Shown here: positions 8,725 to 17,246 of the stretch, one piece after another
Position numbering within the stretch: position 1 is the stretch's first letter
How the letters are laid out: every line of letters begins with the position of its first letter
Assembly: GCA_037138595.1 (NCBI GenBank)
Contig: JBAXIB010000002.1
Location: forward strand, 62,001-126,000
Length of the DNA stretch: 64,000 bases
Direction of reading: 5' to 3'
Origin: UBA4742 sp037138595
Lineage (GTDB): Bacteria > Actinomycetota > Acidimicrobiia > Acidimicrobiales > Acidimicrobilacustridaceae
Translations under genes and position numbers: made by a program
Notes under the pieces: model-generated
What the model saw: only the letters and a program-made list of their open reading frames with translations
Told to the model about the DNA's origin: nothing
Database searches by the model: none

Positions 8725-9815
8725 TGATGCGCCTCGTTTGACAACGCGTTCCAACGATCTTTTCGGGTTAACACCATGGCATCGCCAAACGACAAAAATC
8801 GGTAGTTGCCGTCAAGCGCAACACGATACAGATCACGCCATCGCGGACCGGCAAACGCATCGACCATAACTAGCAGTGACGAACGCGGTAGGTGAAAATT
8901 GGTCACCAATCGGTCAACGATCTGAAACCCGAAACCCTCGGCAATAAAAAGCTCGGTTGATCCATCACGGTTCCCTGTGGCAGCGGCACTCTCAAGAGCA
9001 CGTACAACCGTTGTACCAATAGCGACGACGTTGTTCCCATCGAGATGCGCTCGCTCGCAGGCGGCGAGCGTCGCGGCCGGAACCGAATAGCGTTCGCTAT
9101 GCATCCGATGATCTTCGATGCGCTCTGATTCAATCGGCCGAAACGTACCAAGGCCAACGACTAGCTCGACCTCGGCCACCGAAATGCCGCGTCGAGCTAG
9201 ACCGGCAAAGACTTCAGGGGTGAAATGCAGCCCTGCCGTTGGCGCTGCTGAGGAATGGGCACGGTGAGGATCGGCGTAGATTGTCTGATAGCGATCGGGG
9301 TCATCGAGCTGCGCTGTGATGTATGGCGGTAACGGCATCTCCCCTAAAAAGTCGATCGCTTCGATCAAGCTGATACCGGTCGAGACGAGTGAAACCAAGC
9401 GCACTCCGTCACCGAGGTCGTTACCCACTTCGACTCGGAGCACGCCCCCGTCAAACTTGCTAGTCAAGACCGAGCCGGGTGGAAGTCTTTTTCCCGGACG
9501 CACCAGCGCCTCCCATGAGCCCGAGTTGGCGTCAGCAGATAGCCGCTCGAGCAACAACACCTCGGCTGCTCCCCCGGTGTCTTTTCTCAATGAAAGCCTT
9601 GCCGGCATGACTCGAGTCGTATTGATCACCACGACATCGCCCGGATTCAAATAATCGGCCAGCTCCCGCATGCGGGCATGTACGACCATCTCACCCGTCG
9701 CCACCTGAGTAATTGGCCCTCGATCGACTAAGAGACGAGACGAATCACGTGGGTCAACCGGATGTTGCGCGATACGCGCCTCGGGCAGTTTGTAATCAAA
9801 CGAGGCGGTATCCAC
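8721..9815 (-). CDS. queA: S-adenosylmethionine:tRNA ribosyltransferase-isomerase
   Basis: QueA transfers and isomerises the ribosyl group of S-adenosylmethionine onto preQ1-tRNA to make epoxyqueuosine, the step after Tgt. At 364 residues it is normal length. Family features include FDYKLPEARIAQHP at the N-terminus, RVMPARL, VRPGKRLPPG, LPPYI, YQTIYADPHRAHSSAAPTAG and the C-terminal NFHLPRSSLLVMVDAF. The start is GTG at 9815 with no obvious ribosome-binding site. Its stop overlaps the tgt start. The gene lies about 30 bases downstream of ruvB in the same orientation. Confidence 0.95.
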   Translation of the reverse strand: MDTASFDYKLPEARIAQHPVDPRDSSRLLVDRGPITQVATGEMVVHARMRELADYLNPGDVVVINTTRVMPARLSLRKDTGGAAEVLLLERLSADANSGSWEALVRPGKRLPPGSVLTSKFDGGVLRVEVGNDLGDGVRLVSLVSTGISLIEAIDFLGEMPLPPYITAQLDDPDRYQTIYADPHRAHSSAAPTAGLHFTPEVFAGLARRGISVAEVELVVGLGTFRPIESERIEDHRMHSERYSVPAATLAACERAHLDGNNVVAIGTTVVRALESAAATGNRDGSTELFIAEGFGFQIVDRLVTNFHLPRSSLLVMVDAFAGPRWRDLYRVALDGNYRFLSFGDAMVLTRKDRWNALSNEAHQ

Positions 9816-9846
9816 GATCGAACACTAGAGCCAGCTTGGACGAACC

Positions 9847-10935
9847 TCAGCCGAAGAGGTTCGCTCCATCGTCGGTAGCCGACATGGACGCAGTCGCGGG
9901 CGCGACCAAACCCAAGTGAGCCCACGCTGCCGGTGTTACGACGCGACCGCGCGGCGTTCTCATTAACAATCCTTGCTGAATCAAAAATGGTTCGTAGACA
10001 TCCTCGACTGTCTCAGTTGGCTCACTCACACTGATCGCCAAGGTCGATAATCCAACCGGCCCCCCACCGAAGCGCTCAGCGATCGACGACAAAATGGCAC
10101 GGTCAACTTTGTCGAGGCCGAGTTCATCGACACCAAAGAGTTCTAGCCCTTCGTTCGCAGTGGTTACATCAATCGTGCCGTCACCACGAACCTCTGCGAA
10201 ATCGCGGACCCGACGCAACAGACGATTTGCAATCCGCGGTGTGCCACGAGCGCGCCTTGAAATTTCGCGCGCCCCCGATGGATCAACCTCGACACCAAGG
10301 ATGCCAGCGGCACGCACCACAATTAGTTCAAGATCGGCCGGAGTGTAGTAATCCAACCTGGCCACCAACCCGAATCGATCGCGCAGCGGACCCGTGATCA
10401 GACCGGTGCGCGTCGTCGCGCCAACCAAAGTAAACCTCGGCAAATCGAGTCGAATCGAGCGGGCGGCAGGGCCTTTACCCAACACGATGTCGAGTTGAAA
10501 ATCTTCCATTGCCGGATAGAGAACCTCTTCGACGGCGCGCGACAGTCGGTGAATTTCGTCGATGAACAACACGTCGCCTTCATCGAGGCGAGTAAGGATC
10601 GCGGCAAGGTCACCGGCGCGGTCAAGCGCTGGGCCCGACGTGATTTGCAGGCCGACACCCATCTCGGCGGCAACGATTCCTGACAGCGTGGTCTTGCCCA
10701 GACCGGGCGGCCCAGCAAAGAGCAGATGGTCGGCAGGCTGTCCACGTCGCCTCGCTGCTTCAAGGATGATCGCCAAGTGATCTTTGAGTTCTGCTTGCCC
10801 GACGAATTCGTCAAGTCGCCGTGGCCGAAGCCCACCTTCGTCGCTCAACGGGTCGCCAACTGAGGCAGTCGGGCCACGAAGTAATTCTTCGTCGTCATGC
10901 GCACTCGGTTCGGGACTTAAAAGTTCGTCACGCAC
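9847..10935 (-). CDS. ruvB: Holliday junction branch migration ATPase RuvB
   Basis: RuvB is the hexameric AAA+ motor that drives branch migration of Holliday junctions with RuvA. It is 362 residues with a short acidic N-terminal extension before RPRRLDEFVGQ. Walker A is GPPGLGKTT, Walker B is LFIDEIHRL, sensor 1 lies in LVGATTRTG, and the winged-helix C-terminus holds FLIQQGLLMRTPRGRVVT. The start is GTG at 10935, six bases after the ruvA stop. It follows ruvC and ruvA in one operon. Confidence 0.96.
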   Translation of the reverse strand: MRDELLSPEPSAHDDEELLRGPTASVGDPLSDEGGLRPRRLDEFVGQAELKDHLAIILEAARRRGQPADHLLFAGPPGLGKTTLSGIVAAEMGVGLQITSGPALDRAGDLAAILTRLDEGDVLFIDEIHRLSRAVEEVLYPAMEDFQLDIVLGKGPAARSIRLDLPRFTLVGATTRTGLITGPLRDRFGLVARLDYYTPADLELIVVRAAGILGVEVDPSGAREISRRARGTPRIANRLLRRVRDFAEVRGDGTIDVTTANEGLELFGVDELGLDKVDRAILSSIAERFGGGPVGLSTLAISVSEPTETVEDVYEPFLIQQGLLMRTPRGRVVTPAAWAHLGLVAPATASMSATDDGANLFG

Positions 10936-10941
10936 GGCGCA

Positions 10942-11550
10942 TCAACTTGTTGCCAATCGCTGCAATGCCTCTTTCAATAGCGCAGCCGTATCGTCGTCGT
11001 CAGACATATCGCGTGTAACCGCAGCCACTTCGTCGGGCTGATAGCCAAGATTGGCGAGTGCTTCGCGCACATCTGACCGCGCCGATCCGCGTCGCGGCGA
11101 TGCGCTCGATGCAGGAGCACCCACGGACTCCATTGCCGGCAGGTTCAACCGAGATTTCAACTCAATCAATAATCGCGCTGCAGTCTTTTTCCCCACGCCC
11201 GGGACCAAACACAATGCATCGAGATCATCCTCGGCGACCACCATGGCCAATGCCGCTGGCCCGTGTACCGACAAGATTGCGAGCGCAAGTGCGGGTCCTA
11301 CGCCGTGGGCCCCAAGTAACGACTCGAAGCCGTCTCGTTCGTCACGAGTCAAAAAGCCAAACAGCGTTTGAGCATCCTCGCGAAGATGGTGATGGATATA
11401 GACGAATACATCGCTTCCGAGTTCGCCGAATTCGACCACCGTGGTTGGCGTGACCGTCACCCGGTATCCGACACCGGCAACTTCAATCACGACTTCGCCT
11501 GCCGGCGACATGGAACGGTCGGTTAACTGTCCTCGGAGCGAACCAATCAT
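10942..11550 (-). CDS. ruvA: Holliday junction DNA helicase subunit RuvA
   Basis: RuvA binds four-way junctions as a tetramer and loads RuvB. The start is set at ATG 11550 (MIGSLRGQL), the family N-terminus, which overlaps the ruvC stop as ATGA. An extension to 11610 would be a read into ruvC. At 202 residues it is normal. Two helix-hairpin-helix motifs are visible (LLGAHGVGPALALAIL and LCLVPGVGKKTAARLL), followed by a linker and the C-terminal RuvB-binding domain (REALANLGYQPDE). It is part of ruvC-ruvA-ruvB. Confidence 0.95.
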   Translation of the reverse strand: MIGSLRGQLTDRSMSPAGEVVIEVAGVGYRVTVTPTTVVEFGELGSDVFVYIHHHLREDAQTLFGFLTRDERDGFESLLGAHGVGPALALAILSVHGPAALAMVVAEDDLDALCLVPGVGKKTAARLLIELKSRLNLPAMESVGAPASSASPRRGSARSDVREALANLGYQPDEVAAVTRDMSDDDDTAALLKEALQRLATS

Positions 11551-12059
11551 CGGACGCCTTTGGTCGCCACAGCTGCCGCCCGCGCCATTGGCGCCATCGC
11601 CAAGTGACATAAGGCCAACGCCGCTGCGTCGGCAGCGTCGGGCGGTTCCGGGACTTCTGCGAGATCGAGAAGCATCTTCACCATGTGTTGCACTTGTTCT
11701 TTCGATGCGCCGCCATGTCCGGTTACAGCCTGCTTGACCTGATTGGGCGAGTACTGCTCGACGGCGCAGCCTCGATTAGCCGCCTCAGCCATCACGAGCC
11801 CACTGGCTTGGCCAACTGACATTGCAGTGCGGACGTTTACCTGGAACAGCACGCGCTCAACCGCGAGCGCCGAGGGCTGATACTGATCGAACAGACCCTG
11901 AAACTCGTTTTGTAACTCACCTAATCGCGCATGCAGAGCATCATCGGGAGATGTCGTGATCACGCCCAGCGCCATGGCACGCGGTTTTTCTCCGCTGCGT
12001 TGTTCCAAGACGCAATAGCCACAGCGTGATAATCCGGGGTCAATACCGAGAACGAACAC
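11547..12059 (-). CDS. ruvC: crossover junction endodeoxyribonuclease RuvC
   Basis: RuvC is the dimeric nuclease that resolves Holliday junctions. Starting at GTG 12059 the protein is about 170 residues, as expected, and begins VFVLGIDPGLSRCGYCVLE with the first catalytic Asp in GIDPGL. Further active-site residues lie in LAVERVLFQVN and near the end in DAADAAALALCHL. The open frame runs on upstream but has no family resemblance there, and it would cover the start region of the divergent ABC gene. The stop overlaps ruvA. The first 79 bases upstream form a divergent promoter region shared with the ABC operon. Confidence 0.94.
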   Translation of the reverse strand: MFVLGIDPGLSRCGYCVLEQRSGEKPRAMALGVITTSPDDALHARLGELQNEFQGLFDQYQPSALAVERVLFQVNVRTAMSVGQASGLVMAEAANRGCAVEQYSPNQVKQAVTGHGGASKEQVQHMVKMLLDLAEVPEPPDAADAAALALCHLAMAPMARAAAVATKGVR

Positions 12060-12138
12060 GTGTACGACTATAGGTACATTCGCCCAACCGGAGGTGGATG
12101 ACACTTGATCTGTACGCTTCGCTGCCGATGGAACCGAC

Positions 12139-13203
12139 GTGTCGCCACCAATTCCGATGACCGAGCCAACCGTGATGACCCAGCCAATTGATGCCGCCAC
12201 CAACGACGACCCCATGATGATGGCCACGGGTGATCCCCGATTAGTGGTCGAACTCCGCAACGTAGGCAAGCATTTCGGGCCAGTTCCTGCGTTATCAAAC
12301 TTGACTATCCTGGCTCCCCGAAGTCGCATCACTGTGCTTCTCGGACCGAACGGTGCAGGCAAGACGACGGCTATTCGAATCATCACTGGTGCGCTCGTTC
12401 CCGATGAAGGCCATGTGCGTACATTTGGCCTCGACCCAAACGTCGACGGCGAACAAGTGCGGAGTCGATGCGGGGTGGTATCAGCCAAACCGGCTTTGTA
12501 CGATCGCCTATCTGGTTGGGACAACTTGCAATATGCCGCCGAGTTATACGGCCTCGGACGCAACGCGATTGAACCGATCCGAGCTGCGGCGGGACGATTC
12601 GGCATCATCGAGGCACTCGACCAACAAGTCGGCGGCTACTCCACTGGAATGAAAACTCGCTTAGCGTTGTCGCGTTCGGTCCTTCATGATCCTGAACTTT
12701 TGCTCTTCGACGAACCAACGTCAGGTCTCGATCCTGAATCATCACACGCGGTACTCGATCTGATCCGCGAGATGGCAGACGAGGGTCGCACCGTCATCAT
12801 GTGCACTCACCTCCTCATTGAGGCCGAAGGACTCGCTGACCAAATCATCGTTTTGGAAAGTGGCACCGACCTCATTCATGGCACCCAGTTGGCGCTCACC
12901 GAGCGGTACTTCCCTGGCTTTCTCGTCCGGCTCGACGCCGAAGACCCCACACAACTTGACCAGCTCATCGCTGCACCTGGAGTCATCTCGGTTTCCCGTG
13001 TTGGCGACGTGACCGAAGTGTTTGTCGATGAGCTCAATCGGGTACCCGACCTAGTGACACAACTCGCCGCCGCTGGCGTTCGTTTGACCCGCGTCGATCC
13101 CTATCATCCATCACTTGAAGACCTGTATTTCGCTATACGTCGAGAACGTCGCGGTGTCGATTCCACCACAGGTATTGGCACATTCCCGGAGTTGGGACGA
13201 TGA
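12139..13203 (+). CDS. ABC transporter ATP-binding protein (ABC-2 export type)
   Basis: This is the ATPase of a drug/sodium-export type ABC transporter (CcmA/NatA-like). Walker A is LLGPNGAGKTT near residue 73, the signature is a variant GYSTGMKTRLALS, Walker B is LLLFDEPTSGLDP, and the switch His lies in IMCTHLL. The GTG at 12139 gives an extended N-terminus; ATGs at 12157, 12175 and 12214 are possible and none has a clear ribosome-binding site. The stop overlaps the following permease ATG (ATGA), so the two form one transporter. Substrate is unknown. It is transcribed away from ruvC. Confidence 0.88.
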   Translation: MSPPIPMTEPTVMTQPIDAATNDDPMMMATGDPRLVVELRNVGKHFGPVPALSNLTILAPRSRITVLLGPNGAGKTTAIRIITGALVPDEGHVRTFGLDPNVDGEQVRSRCGVVSAKPALYDRLSGWDNLQYAAELYGLGRNAIEPIRAAAGRFGIIEALDQQVGGYSTGMKTRLALSRSVLHDPELLLFDEPTSGLDPESSHAVLDLIREMADEGRTVIMCTHLLIEAEGLADQIIVLESGTDLIHGTQLALTERYFPGFLVRLDAEDPTQLDQLIAAPGVISVSRVGDVTEVFVDELNRVPDLVTQLAAAGVRLTRVDPYHPSLEDLYFAIRRERRGVDSTTGIGTFPELGR

Positions 13204-14033
13204 ACTACCGCCGCATGATGACGGTGATGCGTACCGACCTCAAACAGCTACAACAGTCGAAAGACTTTTGGATTCCGATGGCATTGCTGGGCGGTTTGTT
13301 TTTCTTGGTCATACCCGGCGTTCTACTTTCAGTTATCAATAGCATTGGCAATATCGGAACCATCCAGCAGGTGTCCCAAGCGCTGCAATTGTTGCCGCAG
13401 ACAGCTCAAGATGCAGTCCCCCAAGCCGCATCAGACGGGACCAAGGTGTCGTTCGTTCTCGCCGTCTACCTGCTTGCACCCATTGCTGTCATCGTCCCGC
13501 TAACTATCTCAACCGCGGTCGGATCAAGCTCGATCGTTGGCGAACGCGAACGGGGAACTGGCGAGTTCCTCGCTCACTCGCCGGCCGGCGTTCGCGAGAT
13601 CTACCTCGGCAAGTTGATCGCAAGTCTGATCCCGGGGTATCTCACGACCATCGTCGGGTTTGGGTTGTATTCGCTCATGGTCAACCTCATTGTCGGGCCC
13701 GCCGCCGGTGGTTGGTTTTTCCCTACTGCGTCATGGTGGCTATTGATTTTGTGGGTACTTCCGCCGTTCCTTTTAATCGCACTGTCGTTAGTTCTCAGGC
13801 TCTCGGCCCGAGTGAAAAGCACTGCAGCGGCGCAACAAGCCGCCGGCCTCATCACCTTCCCCCTCATCTTGATTGCCTATGGCCAATCGACTGGCGCACT
13901 TTTTGGCGCCGCAGCCGTAACGCTTTCCTTCGCGATGGGCGCCGTTGCCTGGGGAATCGGATTCGCGTTGTTGTTTAGCGGTATGCGATCGCTCACCCGG
14001 GCCCGATTGCTAGGTGTGGCAAACGAAGCTTGA
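13200..14033 (+). CDS. ABC-2 type transporter permease
   Basis: This is a 277-residue membrane protein with about six hydrophobic segments (for example FWIPMALLGGLFFLVIPGVL near the N-terminus). The family segment SSSIVGERERGTGEFLAHSP precedes a cytoplasmic/elbow region, as in NatB and other ABC-2 permeases. It starts at an ATG overlapping the upstream ATPase stop, so it is translationally coupled and must be that protein's membrane partner. Export is more likely than import for this family. The transported compound cannot be told from sequence. Confidence 0.85.
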   Translation: MNYRRMMTVMRTDLKQLQQSKDFWIPMALLGGLFFLVIPGVLLSVINSIGNIGTIQQVSQALQLLPQTAQDAVPQAASDGTKVSFVLAVYLLAPIAVIVPLTISTAVGSSSIVGERERGTGEFLAHSPAGVREIYLGKLIASLIPGYLTTIVGFGLYSLMVNLIVGPAAGGWFFPTASWWLLILWVLPPFLLIALSLVLRLSARVKSTAAAQQAAGLITFPLILIAYGQSTGALFGAAAVTLSFAMGAVAWGIGFALLFSGMRSLTRARLLGVANEA

Positions 14034-14052
14034 ACCCAAATAGCATTGCGCG

Positions 14053-15198
14053 GTGCCTCTCCCCAAAGTTTCCATTCGACTCGGCGCGCTCATCGTCGGT
14101 CTGATTGCCACAATTTCGGCGTGTTCAACTACATCGTCGACTTCGACCGAGTCAGTCGACTCCTTCAGTCCTGCGCCAATCGTGGTCGGTTCCTTGGCCG
14201 CCGCCACCGGTTCTGGGGCCACCTACGGCATTAGTCAACAACGCGGCATCGCATTAGCGGTCAACACCCTTGCCGACGGTGCGATCAAAGTTGTCACTTT
14301 TGACGACCTGTCTACCAATGCCGGGGCGACCGCTGCCATGGCGTCGGCGTTGGCAAACGACCCCAGCGCAATTGTGGGACCAACCCTTTCATCGGGAGCG
14401 GCGGCCGCTGACCCGTTGGCACAAACAGCAGGAGTGCCGGTATTGGCCGCCAGCAATTCAACTGTTGACATCACGGCGATCGGAGACATGATTTGGCGAG
14501 TGATTTTGCCGGACTCGTCGATGATCCCGCAGGCAGTTGCCGCGGCCGCTAAATCTAACCCCATACATACCGCGGGCATGGTTTGGGAACCAGCCGACAG
14601 CTATTCCGCCGAAGCAGCAAAATCGTTCCGCGCCGCCGCACCAACTCAAGGCATCACCATTTCCAGCGAAGCGCCCTATATCGATGGGTCGACGACCATC
14701 GACGCAGTGCTCGCGAAGGCAACGGCATCGAAACCCGATGCATTGTTTTTGCCTCTTCGTTCGGCGGTCGCATCCGACTTTCTCAAGACTGCAGCCAAGC
14801 TTGCGCTGCCTCAGATCAAAATTGGCGGCAACGGCTTCAACTCAATGGCATTGCTGACTTCTGCAGGCTCCGCCGCCGACGGTCTGATTGTTGCAACGTC
14901 TTGGAATATCGCTGAATCGAGTGACGCTTCTTCGGAGTTTGTTGCCCAGTACCGCGAGGCATATGGCATCGACCCTGATGCCTTCGCAGCTCAAGGTTAC
15001 GCGGCGGTTCAGGTGCTGTTAGGCGCCATTACCGCTGGCGGAGGAAGCGCCCCGACCCAAGTGCAGCAAGGGTTGAAATCGCTTGGGACCCTTGACACCG
15101 TGCTCGGGCGATTCAGTTTTGATGACAAGCACAACCCGACCTATCCGGCCGTCGTGCAAGTTGCTACCAATGGCACCTTTGCCGTGTTCGGCTCGTAG
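14053..15198 (+). CDS. lipoprotein, branched-chain amino acid-type substrate-binding protein
   Basis: The protein is 381 residues starting at GTG 14053. The signal GALIVGLIATISAC ends in a lipobox with the Cys at residue 27, so it is a membrane-anchored lipoprotein. The rest matches the LivK/receptor-ligand-binding fold (Peripla_BP_6): IVVGSLAAATGSGATYG, AIVGPTLSSGAAAADPLA, GVPVLAASNS and a C-terminal TYPAVVQVATNGTF. Such proteins normally feed LivHMGF importers or act as sensors. Here the upstream neighbours are an ABC-2 exporter pair 19 bases away, not Liv permeases. Ligand is unknown. Confidence 0.85.
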   Translation: MPLPKVSIRLGALIVGLIATISACSTTSSTSTESVDSFSPAPIVVGSLAAATGSGATYGISQQRGIALAVNTLADGAIKVVTFDDLSTNAGATAAMASALANDPSAIVGPTLSSGAAAADPLAQTAGVPVLAASNSTVDITAIGDMIWRVILPDSSMIPQAVAAAAKSNPIHTAGMVWEPADSYSAEAAKSFRAAAPTQGITISSEAPYIDGSTTIDAVLAKATASKPDALFLPLRSAVASDFLKTAAKLALPQIKIGGNGFNSMALLTSAGSAADGLIVATSWNIAESSDASSEFVAQYREAYGIDPDAFAAQGYAAVQVLLGAITAGGGSAPTQVQQGLKSLGTLDTVLGRFSFDDKHNPTYPAVVQVATNGTFAVFGS

Positions 15199-15204
15199 AC
15201 GTCG

Positions 15205-15236
15205 GCGTTCGCATCGGCATCAGCGTTCGCATCGGC
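15205..15236. repeat. short tandem direct repeat in a convergent spacer
   Basis: The 14-base unit GCGTTCGCATCGGC occurs at 15205-15218 and again at 15223-15236, with an 18-base period. It sits between the convergent ends of the lipoprotein gene (ending 15198) and the peroxiredoxin gene (ending 15297). No open frame or clear hairpin uses it. It may be a remnant of replication slippage. Confidence 0.5.
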
Positions 15237-15296
15237 TGACGACATTCGAAACAGCCGTTCGCGCATTGTGGGCTGAGTGTTTTCAGTCTTAGACAG

Positions 15297-15773
15297 CTAG
15301 CGGAGATCGCCAATGGCAAGGACTGCATCAACGATTTCGTCAGTTGGACGGAACGTAAAACCTGCCGTTGCACGATGCGCATAGCGGATGACGCCGAGGT
15401 CATCGATAACGAAAAGGCTACGGCGATAAAATCCGAGCGGACCCAAAATGCCAAAGGCCGCACCGACGACCTTGTCGGTATCAGACAACAGCGGGAATGC
15501 CAGGTTGTGACTTGCTGAAAATCGACTGTGCTCGTCTACCGATTGCGGACTCAGGGCTAGTACTTGCGCGCCGACGTCGGCGAACTGGGCGATGTCATGG
15601 CTATAGGTCTGCAACTGGACGGTACAAACAGGCGAGTGGTCAGCCGGATAAAAGACGAGTACGAGTGGCTGTCCGAGATAGTCCGAACGACGATACGTGT
15701 GTTTGCCCAATTCGGTACCGTCGGTGCCTAGGAGCGAAAAATCAGGAGCAGGCGTGCCTATCTCAAGCGTCAT
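15297..15773 (-). CDS. peroxiredoxin, AhpC/TSA (Bcp) family
   Basis: This is a thiol peroxidase of 158 residues that reduces peroxides through a peroxidatic cysteine. The family core is VLVFYPADHSPVCTVQLQ, with that Cys near residue 50, followed by DVGAQVLALSPQ and HNLAFPLLSDTDKVVGAAFG. No second cysteine is visible, so it would work by a 1-Cys mechanism or with an external thiol. Mycothiol is a plausible reductant given other genes in the window, but this is inference. It lies downstream of yebC on the same strand. Confidence 0.9.
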   Translation of the reverse strand: MTLEIGTPAPDFSLLGTDGTELGKHTYRRSDYLGQPLVLVFYPADHSPVCTVQLQTYSHDIAQFADVGAQVLALSPQSVDEHSRFSASHNLAFPLLSDTDKVVGAAFGILGPLGFYRRSLFVIDDLGVIRYAHRATAGFTFRPTDEIVDAVLAIGDLR

Positions 15774-15806
15774 GGGTTGTGACGATCGATGCGGAAAAAC
15801 GACACC

Positions 15807-16556
15807 CTAAAGTTCTATCGAACTGAGCACGGAATCCGGAATGTCGAAATTCGCATACACGTCTTGGACATCATCGTCTTCTTCAAGTGCGTCGATCACT
15901 CGTAGCACTGACCTCGCTTCGTCCGCAGTCGTCAACGGAACGGTATTAGTCGCCAGCATGGTCGTGTCGGCAGATTCAACAGCAATACCAGCTGCAATTA
16001 GGGCCGCTTCCACTGCTGGGGTGTCGCTTGGAGCACACGTGACACGCCAGGTGTCTCCTTCGTCGACGATATCTTCGGCACCAGCATCAAGGGCGGCCAT
16101 CATCACGTCGTCCTCGTCTACCGAACGCGAAACCATAACGATTCCTTTGCGTTCGAACTGCCAAGCCACTGCGCCGGGCTCAGCGATCGATCCACCGTTT
16201 CGTTTGAGCGCGGTACGAACTTCCGAGCCAGTCCGGTTGCGATTATCGGTCAGCACCTCAATGAGAACCGCTACGCCTTGGGGGGCATAGCCCTCATAGG
16301 TGATTTGTTCATAGATGACACCCTCGAGGTCGCCAGTGCCACGCTTGATCGCTTTTTCAATAGTGTCAAGCGGAACCGAAGCGCTCCTCGCTTTTTGATA
16401 CATCGTTCGCAACGCTGGATTCATATCAAGGTCGCCTCCACCGGCACGGGCCGCAACCTCAACTTGCCGAATGAGCTTGCCGAAAAGCTTGCCCCGAGCA
16501 GCATCGGCAGCACCTTTTTTGTGCTTGATCGTGGCCCACTTGGAATGTCCAGACAT
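15807..16556 (-). CDS. yebC: YebC/PmpR family regulatory protein
   Basis: It has 249 residues, normal for the family, beginning MSGHSKWATIKHKKGAADAARGK and carrying LIRQVEVAARAGGGD and KAIKRGTGDLEG, which are diagnostic. YebC proteins were described as transcription regulators and have more recently been linked to translation of difficult proline motifs; which applies here is not visible. In many actinobacteria yebC sits just upstream of ruvC in the pdxS-pdxT-yebC-ruvCAB order. Here the ABC operon and a peroxiredoxin gene separate it from ruvC. The last residues are acidic, as usual. Confidence 0.94.
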   Translation of the reverse strand: MSGHSKWATIKHKKGAADAARGKLFGKLIRQVEVAARAGGGDLDMNPALRTMYQKARSASVPLDTIEKAIKRGTGDLEGVIYEQITYEGYAPQGVAVLIEVLTDNRNRTGSEVRTALKRNGGSIAEPGAVAWQFERKGIVMVSRSVDEDDVMMAALDAGAEDIVDEGDTWRVTCAPSDTPAVEAALIAAGIAVESADTTMLATNTVPLTTADEARSVLRVIDALEEDDDVQDVYANFDIPDSVLSSIEL

Positions 16557-16596
16557 TGGTGTCTCCTTTCAACCGCGCAGGTGCGCGGTAAACGAA

Positions 16597-17208
16597 CTAA
16601 CGGGTGACCTGTACCGCATCGAGAAACAGTTGATGTAGTCGCGGATCCGGCGACAACTCAGGGTGAAACGAAGTAACAAAGACGCTCCCTTGACGACAAC
16701 AAACCGCGCGGCCGTCGACTGACGCAAGTACCTCCACATCGGGTCCGAGCCGCTCAACGAGTGGAGCGCGAATAAACACCGCGTGCAGCGGTCCGTCAAT
16801 ACCTACCAACGCAAGCTCCATCTCGAACGAATCAATTTGCCGACCGAATGCATTTCGCCGCACGTCAATATCGATAGCGGCAAAACCGCGCTGGTCCGGT
16901 CGCCCGTCAATGATTCGTGAAGCCAGCAAGATCATCCCCGCGCACGTTCCGAGCGCGGCCATCCCATCGCCTAGTCGCGTGTCGATCGCTTCAAACAACC
17001 CACTGGTTTCAAGAAGCTTCGACATCGACGTTGACTCGCCGCCCGGAATAATGAGCGCATCAATGAGGTCAAGATCACCGGTGGTTCTTACTTCTCGTGC
17101 CCTGATACCGAGGCGAGCTAAAACATCAAGATGGAGGCCGCTCGCTCCTTGAAGCGCAAGTACGCCAATCGCGACTGACGAGTCCGACGCCGACACCTGG
17201 GGGTTCAC
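16597..17208 (-). CDS. pdxT: pyridoxal 5'-phosphate synthase glutaminase subunit PdxT
   Basis: PdxT releases ammonia from glutamine and passes it to PdxS for vitamin B6 synthesis. It is 203 residues from a GTG at 17208. Class I glutaminase features are visible: IGVLALQGASGLH, the oxyanion segment IIPGGESTSM, the nucleophile in ALGTCAGMILLA, and the His/Glu pair in SFHPELS near the end. A start a few codons later is possible because there is no strong ribosome-binding site. It follows pdxS by 38 bases and precedes yebC. Confidence 0.95.
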   Translation of the reverse strand: MNPQVSASDSSVAIGVLALQGASGLHLDVLARLGIRAREVRTTGDLDLIDALIIPGGESTSMSKLLETSGLFEAIDTRLGDGMAALGTCAGMILLASRIIDGRPDQRGFAAIDIDVRRNAFGRQIDSFEMELALVGIDGPLHAVFIRAPLVERLGPDVEVLASVDGRAVCCRQGSVFVTSFHPELSPDPRLHQLFLDAVQVTR

Positions 17209-17246
17209 CTGACTTAGACGACATCACCATGGTTCGCGCTCGCCCA

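Noticed and set aside
12060..12608. N-terminal extension of the ruvC frame by about 183 codons
   Set aside because: The extension has no RuvC likeness and overlaps the divergent ABC gene; the family N-terminus begins at GTG 12059.
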